Source: Saprospiraceae bacterium
GTDB taxonomy: Bacteria > Bacteroidota > Bacteroidia > Chitinophagales > Saprospiraceae
DNA: 40,901 bases
Reading direction: 5' to 3'
NCBI GenBank assembly: GCA_020627965.1
Contig: JAHDFX010000019.1
Coordinates: 1 to 40,901, forward strand
The notes beneath the pieces were generated by a model. It was not told the origin of the DNA. It worked only from the letters and a program-made list of their open reading frames with translations, and did no database searches. This document shows, piece by piece, positions 18,517 to 26,550 of this stretch. Position numbers and translations under genes: made by a program. Position 1 is the stretch's first letter. Every line of letters starts with the position of its first letter.

Positions 18517-18524
18517 TATTTTTG
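18517..18524 (+). promoter_or_regulatory. Probable -7 box for the sulfotransferase-GT2 pair
   Basis: TATTTTTG fits the TAnnTTTG consensus and is 21 bp before the ATG at 18546. No matching TTG element is seen at the right distance. Its position argues that translation starts at 18546 and not at the in-frame TTG at 18480. Confidence 0.45.
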
Positions 18525-18545
18525 CAGTCGGTTATTGTTTATTGG

Positions 18546-19586
18546 ATGAAAAAACAACATTATAACGTAAAGGGAAAAATCGGGCGCATTACCAGACAAA
18601 AAATACAAGGATGGGCCTTTATTCCTGATTCCAACGAATCGTTGGAACTCAGCTTGGTCATCAACGAAAAGATTGTCCTTAAAAAAACAGCCAATTTATT
18701 TAATCGTTGGACTAAGAAAAACAATATTCACCCAACTGGATATTGCGGATTCGTATTCTCCCTAAAGAACTTTGTTCTTACGTCACAGGACAATGTTCAG
18801 GTCTTTTTCAAAGATTACCAATTGCGCAAACCGAAAGCGGTGACGGTGCAAAATTATCCAGAAAGATCAAGTGATAATTTGTATTTTTTTATACATATTC
18901 CTAAAACGGCAGGAACAACATTCAGAATAATGTTGGAACAACAGTTTAGCAAAGAAACTTTTTTTCCTAATAAAGAAGACCTGAAAGCTAATAATGGTTT
19001 ATATCCGTATTATCGAAAACTGCTAGATGAATATGGAGATAAAATGGCTACATCTGCTGTAATTGCTGGACACTATCCTTTTGTGGTAGGACGGGCTTTT
19101 GATCGAAAAGTGAAATTTCTGACCTTTTTAAGACCTCCAGTGGAACGAACTATTTCTAATATTTATCATCTGCAACGATATAATAAAAGAGTAAAGGGGT
19201 GCTCTTTTGAAGAAATTATCCGGCAAGTGCCTAACCAGATGGATAATCTGCAAACACGCTTTTTTTGTGACAAATTTTCGGAGCCTTCAGCGCAGTTTTA
19301 CATTGGAAAACCATTAAGTAGAAACCAGTTGGAAGAAGCGAAAGAAAATTTAAAACGTTGTGACTTTATAGGAATAACAGAAGCATTTGAAGATTCTGTA
19401 GATTTGTTGGAAAAGACTTTCAACTGGCAATTGGGCAAAAGGTTGAAAAAGAATGTAACGCCTCGAAAGCGCAAAGTGCTCCCCAAAAAACTATTAGAAC
19501 AAATTACTGAGCTTAATCAGTTGGACATAGAGTTGTATGAATATGGCAAACAATTATTCAGACAGCGCAGACAAGAGACTAAATAA
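18546..19586 (+). CDS. Sulfotransferase with N-terminal beta domain
   Basis: A 346-residue protein when started at ATG 18546; an in-frame TTG at 18480 is rejected because a promoter-like box lies between. Residues 1-95 are a beta-rich domain (GKIGRI, then IQGWAF at 20-25 and GFVF at 68-71) similar to the start of the fusion protein at 7494-8900. The sulfotransferase domain begins with [12 protein letters not shown] (115-126), the PAPS 5'-phosphosulfate loop. [18 protein letters not shown] near residue 195 is the 3'-phosphate site. It is followed after two bases by a glycosyltransferase, forming a short operon. It probably sulfates a glycan related to that of the minus-strand cluster. Confidence 0.82.
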   Translation: MKKQHYNVKGKIGRITRQKIQGWAFIPDSNESLELSLVINEKIVLKKTANLFNRWTKKNNIHPTGYCGFVFSLKNFVLTSQDNVQVFFKDYQLRKPKAVTVQNYPERSSDNLYFFIHIPKTAGTTFRIMLEQQFSKETFFPNKEDLKANNGLYPYYRKLLDEYGDKMATSAVIAGHYPFVVGRAFDRKVKFLTFLRPPVERTISNIYHLQRYNKRVKGCSFEEIIRQVPNQMDNLQTRFFCDKFSEPSAQFYIGKPLSRNQLEEAKENLKRCDFIGITEAFEDSVDLLEKTFNWQLGKRLKKNVTPRKRKVLPKKLLEQITELNQLDIELYEYGKQLFRQRRQETK

Positions 19587-19588
19587 AT

Positions 19589-20314
19589 ATGTTGATACAA
19601 AAATTATCGATAATCATTCCCGTCTATAATGAAGCAAGGACTATCCATCAAATACTGGATAAAGTCAGGACGGTTGAGTTGGTCGGAGGAATTCAAAAAG
19701 AGATCATTCTTGTTAATGATGCTTCATCTGATGATTCAGAGCGTGTTATCAATGAATATATTGGCAAACATGCTGCGGCAAACATGCAATTGCACAGTCA
19801 TGAAGTGAATAAAGGAAAAGGGGCTGCCCTTCATACAGGAATAGATAAAGCTACTGGTGATTTTCTGATTATTCAGGATGCCGACCTGGAGTACGACCCG
19901 AATGAATACAATAAATTGTTGCAACCCGTATTAGATGGTTTTGCAGATGTAGTTTATGGCTCTCGGTTTATGGGAGGTAAACCACACCGAATATTGTTTT
20001 TCTGGCATTCTATCGGTAATAAATTCTTGACTTTCCTGTCTAATATGTTTACTAATCTGAACCTGACAGATATGGAGACCTGTTATAAGTTGTTTAATAC
20101 CCAAATGGTACAGGGACTCAATCTGAAGGAAAAACGCTTTGGCTTTGAACCGGAAGTAACGGCTAAAATTTCCCGTATACCTAAAGTGCGGATATATGAA
20201 GTAGGAATTTCCTATTATGGAAGAACTTATGAAGAAGGGAAAAAAATCAACTGGAAAGATGGTTTTAGGGCGATTTACTGCATCTTAAAATATAATCTTT
20301 TCAGTAGGAAATAA
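19589..20314 (+). CDS. GT2 glycosyltransferase, dolichyl/polyprenyl-phosphate sugar synthase type
   Basis: A 241-residue soluble GT2 enzyme. [14 protein letters not shown] at the N-terminus, [11 protein letters not shown] near residue 38 and [11 protein letters not shown] near residue 91 (acidic metal site) match DPM1-like enzymes that transfer a sugar from a nucleotide to a polyprenyl phosphate. It lacks C-terminal membrane anchors. The start lies two bases after the sulfotransferase stop, so the two are cotranscribed. It ends four bases from the convergent ald gene with no terminator visible between them. Confidence 0.88.
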   Translation: MLIQKLSIIIPVYNEARTIHQILDKVRTVELVGGIQKEIILVNDASSDDSERVINEYIGKHAAANMQLHSHEVNKGKGAALHTGIDKATGDFLIIQDADLEYDPNEYNKLLQPVLDGFADVVYGSRFMGGKPHRILFFWHSIGNKFLTFLSNMFTNLNLTDMETCYKLFNTQMVQGLNLKEKRFGFEPEVTAKISRIPKVRIYEVGISYYGRTYEEGKKINWKDGFRAIYCILKYNLFSRK

Positions 20315-20318
20315 TGAC

Positions 20319-21533
20319 TTACAAACGAGAGGTCAGTAGCAAATCTATATCCGTAGACTTCATTTGAAAACGTTGTCCTAAATGTTGATTTGTCAGTGTT
20401 CCTTTGTATATGTATATACCATGTCTTAAGCCGGTACGGGCATCAAATAAGCCAGTTAATCCGCCAGTATGTTCTGTTTTTAGCAAAATAGGAGTTACAA
20501 TATTACTAATAGCTGATGAAGCAGTACGAGCCACCTTTGAAGCAATGTTGGGAACACAATAATGAATAACATCATAATTGATAAAGGTCGGCTTGTCATG
20601 TGAAGTCACTCTGGAAGTGGCAAAACAGCCACCCTGGTCAATACTCACATCAATAATAACAGAGCGACGGCGCATTTTGGATACCATATCCTCACTGACA
20701 ATGCAAGGTGTTCTACCCGTTTCTGAATGAACCGCCCCGATCGCTACATGTGCTTTAATGAGTTCTTCTTCCAGATGAATAGGATTTAATACAGAAGTAT
20801 GCAAACGTTGTCCGATATTGGACTGCAGGCGCATGAGCTTGTAAATATTATTGTCGAATATCCTTACCTCTGCGCCTAAGCCTAGTGCTGTTCTTGTTGC
20901 ATATTCGCCAACCACACCTGCGCCTAGTATAACTACTCTTGCTGGTGGCACACCAGATATACCGCCGAGCAACACACCTCGTCCTTCATTTGTATTCGTA
21001 AGGAGTTCGGCAGCAGTCAGCATGGCTGTTGTTCCTGCGATCTCGCTTAAGGCACGTACAAAAGGGTAGGAGCCTTTAGCATCCTGAATATATTCCATCG
21101 CCAGAGCAATAACACGCTTTTGACGGAGCTTTTCTATGTATTCATTCTTAATGGTTGGCAAATGAATAGGGGAAATGATGATTTGATCGGGCTGCATGAG
21201 CTCAATTTCATCGAGCGTTGGCGGAGCTACTTTTATAACGACCTGTGATTTGAATACTTGCTCTTTACTATAACCAATATCAGCTCCGGCTTCTGAATAT
21301 TCATGATCGGTATAGCCTGACTTATCGCCTGCCTGTGTTTCAATGACCACACGATGCCCGTGAGCACATAGCATAGATACCGATGCAGGCTTTAGTGCCA
21401 CCCGATTTTCTTGAAAGGACGCCTCCCTGGGTATACCAATAAACAATTTTTTACTTTTCTGCCACACAGCTAACATTTCTGGCTGTGTGCTGAATTGTTC
21501 CTCAAAGGAAAATGGAGTCTTCCGCTGGCTCAT
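20319..21533 (-). CDS. ald: Alanine dehydrogenase
   Basis: A 404-residue enzyme of the alanine dehydrogenase/pyridine-nucleotide transhydrogenase alpha family, catalysing NAD-dependent interconversion of L-alanine with pyruvate and ammonium. FIGIPREASFQENRVAL near residue 31 is the family N-terminus. VIKVAPPT (about residue 96) and ISPIHLP carry the expected substrate-contacting Lys and His, and VVILGAGVVGEYA is the NAD-binding glycine loop (about residue 203). It is about 30 residues longer than the usual 370, mostly at the N-terminus; the first in-frame ATG at 21533 is used. It stands alone and converges with the GT2 gene. Confidence 0.85.
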   Translation of the reverse strand: MSQRKTPFSFEEQFSTQPEMLAVWQKSKKLFIGIPREASFQENRVALKPASVSMLCAHGHRVVIETQAGDKSGYTDHEYSEAGADIGYSKEQVFKSQVVIKVAPPTLDEIELMQPDQIIISPIHLPTIKNEYIEKLRQKRVIALAMEYIQDAKGSYPFVRALSEIAGTTAMLTAAELLTNTNEGRGVLLGGISGVPPARVVILGAGVVGEYATRTALGLGAEVRIFDNNIYKLMRLQSNIGQRLHTSVLNPIHLEEELIKAHVAIGAVHSETGRTPCIVSEDMVSKMRRRSVIIDVSIDQGGCFATSRVTSHDKPTFINYDVIHYCVPNIASKVARTASSAISNIVTPILLKTEHTGGLTGLFDARTGLRHGIYIYKGTLTNQHLGQRFQMKSTDIDLLLTSRL

Positions 21534-21605
21534 GAATATAATTTACAGAATGACCAATACTTAATTCCAAGAATAAAGATACAATTTTTCTTTGGATGAT
21601 AAATG

Positions 21606-22019
21606 TTATCTAATAATGCGAACCAGTCGACTTCCGTCTTCCTGACTTTCAAAATACATCTTTACAATATCATCTGGCAACCAGTCTTCAATGAGTTCCG
21701 GCCACTCAATGAAAAAATAATCTTCATCATCCAGATACTCTTCGATATTAATATCAAATGCTTCATCACTGTTTTTTAAACGATATAAATCGGCATGACG
21801 TAGCATTTGCTGACCAGCTTTGTATTCATTGATAATAGCATAGGTAGGACTACTAACAGTATCTTCAACACCTAATAGCTGACAAACAGCTTTGGTAAAT
21901 GTAGTTTTTCCCGTTCCTATTTCACCATATAAGGCAAACTTACGCTTGTCAGGAAAAGAACGGAGAAATTCAGCAGCTACATCAGGTAGCTTATCTATAT
22001 TTTCAATAATAAATTTCAA
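21606..22019 (-). CDS. tsaE: tRNA threonylcarbamoyladenosine biosynthesis ATPase TsaE
   Basis: A 137-residue P-loop ATPase of the TsaE family, required with TsaB, TsaC and TsaD for the t6A37 modification of ANN-decoding tRNAs. Walker A is GEIGTGKTTF (about residues 32-41). The family motifs SSPTYAIINEY (near 57), HADLYRL (near 75) and FIEWPEL follow in order. The start is TTG at 22019: the frame is closed by a TGA at 22031-22029 and no ATG lies between. The TTG is the last word of a short TTGAG-type repeat. The T9SS cargo gene upstream ends 31 bp away on the same strand, so the two could be cotranscribed. Confidence 0.9.
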   Translation of the reverse strand: MKFIIENIDKLPDVAAEFLRSFPDKRKFALYGEIGTGKTTFTKAVCQLLGVEDTVSSPTYAIINEYKAGQQMLRHADLYRLKNSDEAFDINIEEYLDDEDYFFIEWPELIEDWLPDDIVKMYFESQEDGSRLVRIIR

Positions 22020-22020
22020 C

Positions 22021-22050
22021 TCAATAACTCAATTAACCCAATAACTCAAA
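22021..22050 (-). repeat. Short TTGAGTTA-type direct repeat before tsaE
   Basis: Read on the minus strand the 31-bp spacer is built of imperfect 8-9-bp words: TTGAGTTA, TTGGGTTAA, TTGAGTTA, TTGA. They lie between the upstream stop and the TTG start of tsaE. The units could slip during replication and alter spacing, but no effect is shown. Confidence 0.6.
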
Positions 22051-23277
22051 TCACTTCACCAAAGTAATAGAGCCCGACTTAGTCAGTGGCTCCCCCTGGC
22101 AGTTATACCTCAATTGATACACATAAACACCTGTATTCAACCCTACGCCGAGATTTGTACCATCCCATTCATCAAAAGGATCATCGGCACTGAAAACTCT
22201 GGAGCCCCAGCGATCATAAATATCAAAACTGGTGAAATCCAGAATAGCCTGCGGATTACTGATTTTATAAGTATCATTTAATTGATCGCCATTCGGCGTA
22301 AATGCTTTAGGCAGAAAAATATTATTACAATCCAGTGTTGCCGGATCAATGACAGTCACTTCAACACGATCTGTAGTTATACAACCATTAAAATCTACCA
22401 TGTCCAATGTATATACTGTAGTAGAATCAGGAGTCAGTACCGGATTAGGGATAGAAGTATCGCTAACCCCTTCAGCCGGAGACCAATTATAAGAAACGGC
22501 ACAATTGGGAGTCAGGAAAGTTTCTAAAGAATTGCCCAGATAGAGCAAGGTGTCACGAGTTCCGATCTCATCAGGATGATAGAACATATCTTTTATTTCC
22601 AATGGCGTTAATTCTCTGTCATATATAGCCATTTCATCAATTAAACCTTTAAAACGATTGGTACCATCCTGCCCAATGCATGGACTATTTGCTACAGATA
22701 AAACAGCACTATTATCAATATCCAATGTTGTTCCTGTAGCGGCTACCTCTATTTGTTCACCATTTAAATATACCCGAACGGTAGCGCCAGAACGCCCAAT
22801 AACAACATGCTGCCAGCAACGATCAATATCTGTAGGAATACTGAGCTGTAAATTTTCAGTCTCTGATTCATACATTTCCAGGTAGACAGATGTTTGGGAA
22901 GATTGCAGGCGAATATCCAAATTACCTATATTATCGCAGGCGGCTCTTTTAGAGATCAGGCTTTTGCGAGAAGCATCACCAAGGTTTTTATAATAAAAAC
23001 TAATGGTAAAATCATCATCATCGAAATAAGTATTGACCAGCCCACTGCCAAAAAAAATCACATAATCGTCGAGCCCATCAAGTGAAAGTGCATTGCCACT
23101 TACTCCACAGTCACAGTCTGGTACTCCATACATATCGCCGTCTGAGCCATTTCCGGTATCATCTATTGCATCACAATTGTCAAAAGAATAATAAGCTTTT
23201 AAGCCTATTGTAGGCTGTACTTGCGTGAAACTAATACAGGGAAGTAAAAATAAAAGAATTAAAAATCGGTATTTCAT
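22051..23277 (-). CDS. Secreted LamG-domain protein with T9SS type B (CHU_C) sorting domain
   Basis: A 408-residue protein if started at ATG 23277, where the signal peptide MKYRFLILLFLLPCISFTQ begins; an ATG nine codons earlier is less likely. Residues about 20-200 form a LamG/concanavalin-like jelly roll (GNALSLDGLDDYV near the start, DEMAIYDREL near the end), typical of carbohydrate- or protein-binding adhesins. A PKD-like segment with VSYNWSPAEG follows. The C-terminus is a gliding-motility-associated (type B) T9SS signal: FLPKAFTPNGDQLNDTYKI, then FDIYDRWGSRVF, ending SGSITLVK. It should be secreted by T9SS and displayed at the surface. The adjacent porX gene belongs to the same secretion pathway. 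Confidence 0.85.
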   Translation of the reverse strand: MKYRFLILLFLLPCISFTQVQPTIGLKAYYSFDNCDAIDDTGNGSDGDMYGVPDCDCGVSGNALSLDGLDDYVIFFGSGLVNTYFDDDDFTISFYYKNLGDASRKSLISKRAACDNIGNLDIRLQSSQTSVYLEMYESETENLQLSIPTDIDRCWQHVVIGRSGATVRVYLNGEQIEVAATGTTLDIDNSAVLSVANSPCIGQDGTNRFKGLIDEMAIYDRELTPLEIKDMFYHPDEIGTRDTLLYLGNSLETFLTPNCAVSYNWSPAEGVSDTSIPNPVLTPDSTTVYTLDMVDFNGCITTDRVEVTVIDPATLDCNNIFLPKAFTPNGDQLNDTYKISNPQAILDFTSFDIYDRWGSRVFSADDPFDEWDGTNLGVGLNTGVYVYQLRYNCQGEPLTKSGSITLVK

Positions 23278-23362
23278 TAGTAGTTCTGAGTTCTGTAGAA
23301 ACATTATTATGATTACTATACGCTACTTTAAGACGCTTTGTTTTGAAATGGGGTCAAACTAT

Positions 23363-24916
23363 TTATCGTGTACTCATTTTAATCACAGGAACGATAATCT
23401 CTTCAAGAGAAATCCCGCCATGTTGGAAAGTATCTCTATAGTAATTGTTGTAATAATTATAATTGTTTGGATATAAAAAGAATTTATCCTCTTTTGCAAA
23501 AATGAATGTTGAGCTTACATTGGGGCGGGGGAGGAGAGCTGTCTTAGGATCTTTTACATCCAGAACATCTTTTCGGTCATACTGCAAATTACGTCCGACT
23601 TTATAACGCAAGTTTGTTGTAGTTTCTCGGTCTCCAATAACTTTAGAAGGCTGGCGAACACGTATAGTGCCATGGTCTGTGGTTATCACAAGATTGACAT
23701 CCTTATCGGCAATGCGCTGTAAAGCCTGCCAAAGAAAAGAATTCTCAAACCAGGAACGGGTCAGCGAACGGTAGGCTTTTTCATCACTTGCCAATTCTTT
23801 CAATACTTCCATCTCCGTTCGTGCATGAGAGAGCATATCTATAAAATTATAAACAATAACCGTCAGATCATTCTGTAAGTAGTTTTGTATGTTGTCGATC
23901 AGGTTTTTGCCATTATGTGCGTTAGTGATCTTGAGATAATCAAAACGTATGTCCTTACGGAAAGTCTTTTGAATCTGCTTAGAGAGCAAATCGTGTTCGT
24001 GCAGGTTTTTTCCGCCCTTGTCATTATCGTTTTTCCACCATTCCGGATAATGTTGTTCTATATCATAAGGCATCATTCCAGCAAAAATAGCATTACGACT
24101 ATACTGAGTAGAAGTTGGTAATATACTGTAAAAGTAATCTTCTTCGTCTGTTCTGAAAAATTCCTGCATTAATGGCTCTATCGTTTTCCATTGGTCATAG
24201 CGCAGATTATCCAGCAATAATAGAATGGTAGGTGTATCATTAAGGTCACTGAATACTTTTTTGCGAAGAAGGTTATGCGACATTATTGGGGCATGATCTT
24301 CATCTTGTATCCAGTCGATATAATTTTTAACCACGTACTTTGAAAAAGCCGTATTTGCTTCAGCTTTCTGAGAAGAGAGAATGTCTGCCATTTCGGCTGT
24401 ATTAGAAGCATCCAGCTTAATTTCCCAGTTGATGATCTTTCTGTAAATATCTGCCCATTCTTCATGCCCAAGCCCACTATTGATTTCCATAAAAATATGG
24501 CGAAAATCCTGCTGATAGCCTGATGCTGTCTTTTCTCTGACCAGTCTCTTATTATCAATGATCTTTTTGAGGGTCAGTAAAATTTGATTAGGATTGACTG
24601 GCTTAATAAGGTAATCAGCAATTTGAGAACCAATAGCCTCTTCCATGAGGTTTTCTTCCTCATTCTTAGTAATCATGACCACTGGCGTAAGGCTGTCGTG
24701 TTCGCGGATACTTTCCAGTGTTTCCAAGCCTGTCATCCCTGGCATACTTTCATCCAGAAAAATGACATCTATATCATTGGTCTCTTTTGTTTTTTCCAAT
24801 GCATCATGTCCATTAGTAACAGGAATAACCTCATATCCCTTTTTCTCCAAAAACATAATCTGCGGTTTGAGCAAGTCTATCTCGTCATCCGCCCACAAAA
24901 TTCTGATGTTATCCAT
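23363..24916 (-). CDS. porX: T9SS response regulator PorX (REC plus PglZ domain)
   Basis: A 517-residue protein if started at ATG 24916, matching known PorX N-termini (IRILWADDEIDLLKPQ). The receiver domain spans residues 1-125 with phosphoacceptor Asp55 in FLDESMPGMTG and the conserved Lys in LIKPVNP (about 105). The rest is a PglZ/alkaline-phosphatase-superfamily domain with the metal-site motifs LLLLDNLRYDQW, TQYSRNAIFAGM, ITTDHGTIRV and FQHGGISLEEIIVP. In Porphyromonas, PorX pairs with the PorY kinase and an ECF sigma factor to control T9SS genes, and its PglZ domain has nuclease/phosphodiesterase activity. A TTG start at 24970 is open but adds an atypical extension. No kinase gene is nearby, as is usual. 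Confidence 0.93.
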   Translation of the reverse strand: MDNIRILWADDEIDLLKPQIMFLEKKGYEVIPVTNGHDALEKTKETNDIDVIFLDESMPGMTGLETLESIREHDSLTPVVMITKNEEENLMEEAIGSQIADYLIKPVNPNQILLTLKKIIDNKRLVREKTASGYQQDFRHIFMEINSGLGHEEWADIYRKIINWEIKLDASNTAEMADILSSQKAEANTAFSKYVVKNYIDWIQDEDHAPIMSHNLLRKKVFSDLNDTPTILLLLDNLRYDQWKTIEPLMQEFFRTDEEDYFYSILPTSTQYSRNAIFAGMMPYDIEQHYPEWWKNDNDKGGKNLHEHDLLSKQIQKTFRKDIRFDYLKITNAHNGKNLIDNIQNYLQNDLTVIVYNFIDMLSHARTEMEVLKELASDEKAYRSLTRSWFENSFLWQALQRIADKDVNLVITTDHGTIRVRQPSKVIGDRETTTNLRYKVGRNLQYDRKDVLDVKDPKTALLPRPNVSSTFIFAKEDKFFLYPNNYNYYNNYYRDTFQHGGISLEEIIVPVIKMSTR

Positions 24917-25002
24917 GTATTTATTGTGTTGAGGTGCTGGGGTATTGAAGTTTTGATACATTATTTTCAAAACTTTAAGTCCATCACCAGGTTCAATGCT
25001 TG

Positions 25003-25034
25003 CAAAAGTAAGGCTTTATTATATACCTACCCAA
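25003..25034 (-). promoter_or_regulatory. Bacteroidota-type promoter for porX (TTG-N21-TACTTTTG)
   Basis: On the minus strand TTG (25034-25032) precedes TACTTTTG (25010-25003) by 21 nt. The expected start of transcription is about 80 nt before the porX ATG at 24916. Confidence 0.6.
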
Positions 25035-25067
25035 CCATTTTTTAAAAGCTATCGTTGTTGATGGTGT

Positions 25068-25089
25068 AACAGTTATAAAGATAACTGTT
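25068..25089. promoter_or_regulatory. Perfect 9-bp inverted repeat in the porX-HD intergenic region
   Basis: AACAGTTAT (25068-25076) and ATAACTGTT (25081-25089) are exact reverse complements around AAAG. The site lies between divergent genes, about 35 bp upstream of the porX promoter. It could be an operator or a weak RNA hairpin; it is too A/T-rich for a strong terminator. Confidence 0.35.
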
Positions 25090-25146
25090 TTAACGTTTGA
25101 ACCGTAATAATATTATTATGTTGAGGTTTTTAGGAAAAATTTAAGA

Positions 25147-26337
25147 ATGAAACATAAAAAAATCATCAACGATCCTGTTTACGGTTTTATATCAGTCCCC
25201 GATGGAACCATCTTTGAATTAATGGAACATCCTTACTTTCAAAGATTACGACGTATCAAGCAATTGGGGTTATCGCACTATGTGTATCCGGGAGCATTGC
25301 ATACTCGTTTCCATCATGCGTTGGGTGCTTTGCACCTAATGAAGCAAGCTGTAGATGTTCTGAGTTCAAAAGGAGTTGATATTTCAGAAGAAGAAGCGGA
25401 AGCAGTTTCGATAGCGATCTTATTACATGATATAGGACATGGACCATTTTCTCATGCACTGGAACATACTATAGTCGATGTTCATCATGAAAACTTATCG
25501 CTGATGTTCATGGAAGCCTTGAACAAAGAATTTGGTGGACGTTTATCTTTGGCAATTGACATTTTTGAAAATAATTATAATAAACCTTTTTTACACCAGC
25601 TGGTATCCAGTCAATTGGATATGGACAGAATGGATTATCTGAATAGAGATAGTTTTTTTACTGGCGTTCACGAAGGAGTCATTGGTTATGATCGTATCAT
25701 AAAGATGCTGGCGGTCAAAGATGGAGAACTGGTTGTAGAAGAAAAAGGAATTTATTCAGTCGAAAAGTTTTTGGTATCGCGTCGGCTTATGTACTGGCAA
25801 GTATATTTGCATAAAACAGTAGTAAGTGCGGAGCAAATGCTGATAAAGATATTAATGCGGGCAAAAGAGCTTGCAAAAAATGGTTTTAATTTTCCTGTTT
25901 CCGATAATTTAAAATACTTTCTTTACGGAACAGGCAAAAAAGACGAAAAAAAACTGCTGGAACACTATGCAAATTTAGATGATATTGATATCGCGATGGC
26001 TATAAAGCAATGGGCTAAATGCGACGATTATGTTTTATCTTTTTTATCTAAAGGCATCATTAGCAGGAGGTTGTTAAAAGTACGGGTGAGTAATGACCCT
26101 TTTACTAGTGACGAGGTAGAGAAAATACGTCATAAGTCCGAGCTTAAACATCCAATAGAAAAGAACAATATGTCTTATCTCGTTTTTGAAGCTAAAGAGA
26201 AGATAAGTAGTTATCAAAGCAAAGGGGAGATCAAGATATTAATGAAAGATGGCCGGGTTCTTCCGGTCTCCAAATGTTCGGATCATGGCATTGAGCCCAA
26301 AACTGTTATCAAGCATTACTTATGCTTTCCCAAATAA
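25147..26337 (+). CDS. HD-domain phosphohydrolase (SAMHD1/dNTPase-like)
   Basis: A 396-residue cytosolic HD-superfamily protein. The metal ligands are visible: His in HTRFHHALGALHLM (about residue 55), the His-Asp pair in LLHDIGHGPFSHALEH (about residues 98-113) and the distal Asp in SQLDMDRMDYLNRDS (near residue 160). It opens with KIINDPVYGFISVP, typical of the bacterial YdhJ/SAMHD1-related group, which includes dNTP triphosphohydrolases. It is monocistronic and divergent from porX. The substrate (dNTPs or another nucleotide) is not shown by the sequence. Confidence 0.87.
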   Translation: MKHKKIINDPVYGFISVPDGTIFELMEHPYFQRLRRIKQLGLSHYVYPGALHTRFHHALGALHLMKQAVDVLSSKGVDISEEEAEAVSIAILLHDIGHGPFSHALEHTIVDVHHENLSLMFMEALNKEFGGRLSLAIDIFENNYNKPFLHQLVSSQLDMDRMDYLNRDSFFTGVHEGVIGYDRIIKMLAVKDGELVVEEKGIYSVEKFLVSRRLMYWQVYLHKTVVSAEQMLIKILMRAKELAKNGFNFPVSDNLKYFLYGTGKKDEKKLLEHYANLDDIDIAMAIKQWAKCDDYVLSFLSKGIISRRLLKVRVSNDPFTSDEVEKIRHKSELKHPIEKNNMSYLVFEAKEKISSYQSKGEIKILMKDGRVLPVSKCSDHGIEPKTVIKHYLCFPK

Positions 26338-26452
26338 ATTGTTCACTCAGGTGCTCAAAAACGGGTTAAAATTCTGTTAAACAATTTTTTTCGTTATAAA
26401 AATTGCAAAATATTTTTAAGAGGAAATATGCTTCTGTTTATGAAGTTTTACT

Positions 26453-26460
26453 TACCTTTG
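26453..26460 (+). promoter_or_regulatory. Probable -7 box for the large repeat-protein gene
   Basis: TACCTTTG matches TAnnTTTG. It lies 90 bp before the ATG at 26551, giving an A/T-rich leader of about 85 nt. No strong TTG element is seen at the usual distance upstream. Confidence 0.5.
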
Positions 26461-26550
26461 CGAAAATTACTATAATTCCCTGAAAGAACGTCAATTAGAA
26501 ATTTAGTCCTTAATCAATTTTTTTTTAATCTTAAACTCTTTTTTACCGTT

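Larger units (their letters stand above)
18040..18545. other. Intergenic region between divergent genes
   Basis: This 506-bp A/T-rich stretch separates the divergent S74/T9SS gene and the sulfotransferase gene. It holds a two-element promoter for the left gene (18153-18183) and a -7 box for the right gene (18517-18524). I see no RNA gene, strong hairpin or convincing small ORF in the rest. Confidence 0.6.

Noticed and set aside
18480-18545. TTG at 18480 as start of the sulfotransferase
   Set aside because: The extra 22 residues carry no conserved feature, a TATTTTTG promoter box lies within them, and ATG at 18546 begins the recognisable beta domain.
20310-20322. A terminator between the convergent GT2 and ald genes
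   Set aside because: Only four bases separate the stops and no hairpin with a T-run was found; the transcripts probably overlap.
24584-25045. A 153-codon plus-strand open frame opposite porX
   Set aside because: Antisense to the conserved receiver domain of PorX, with no domain of its own.
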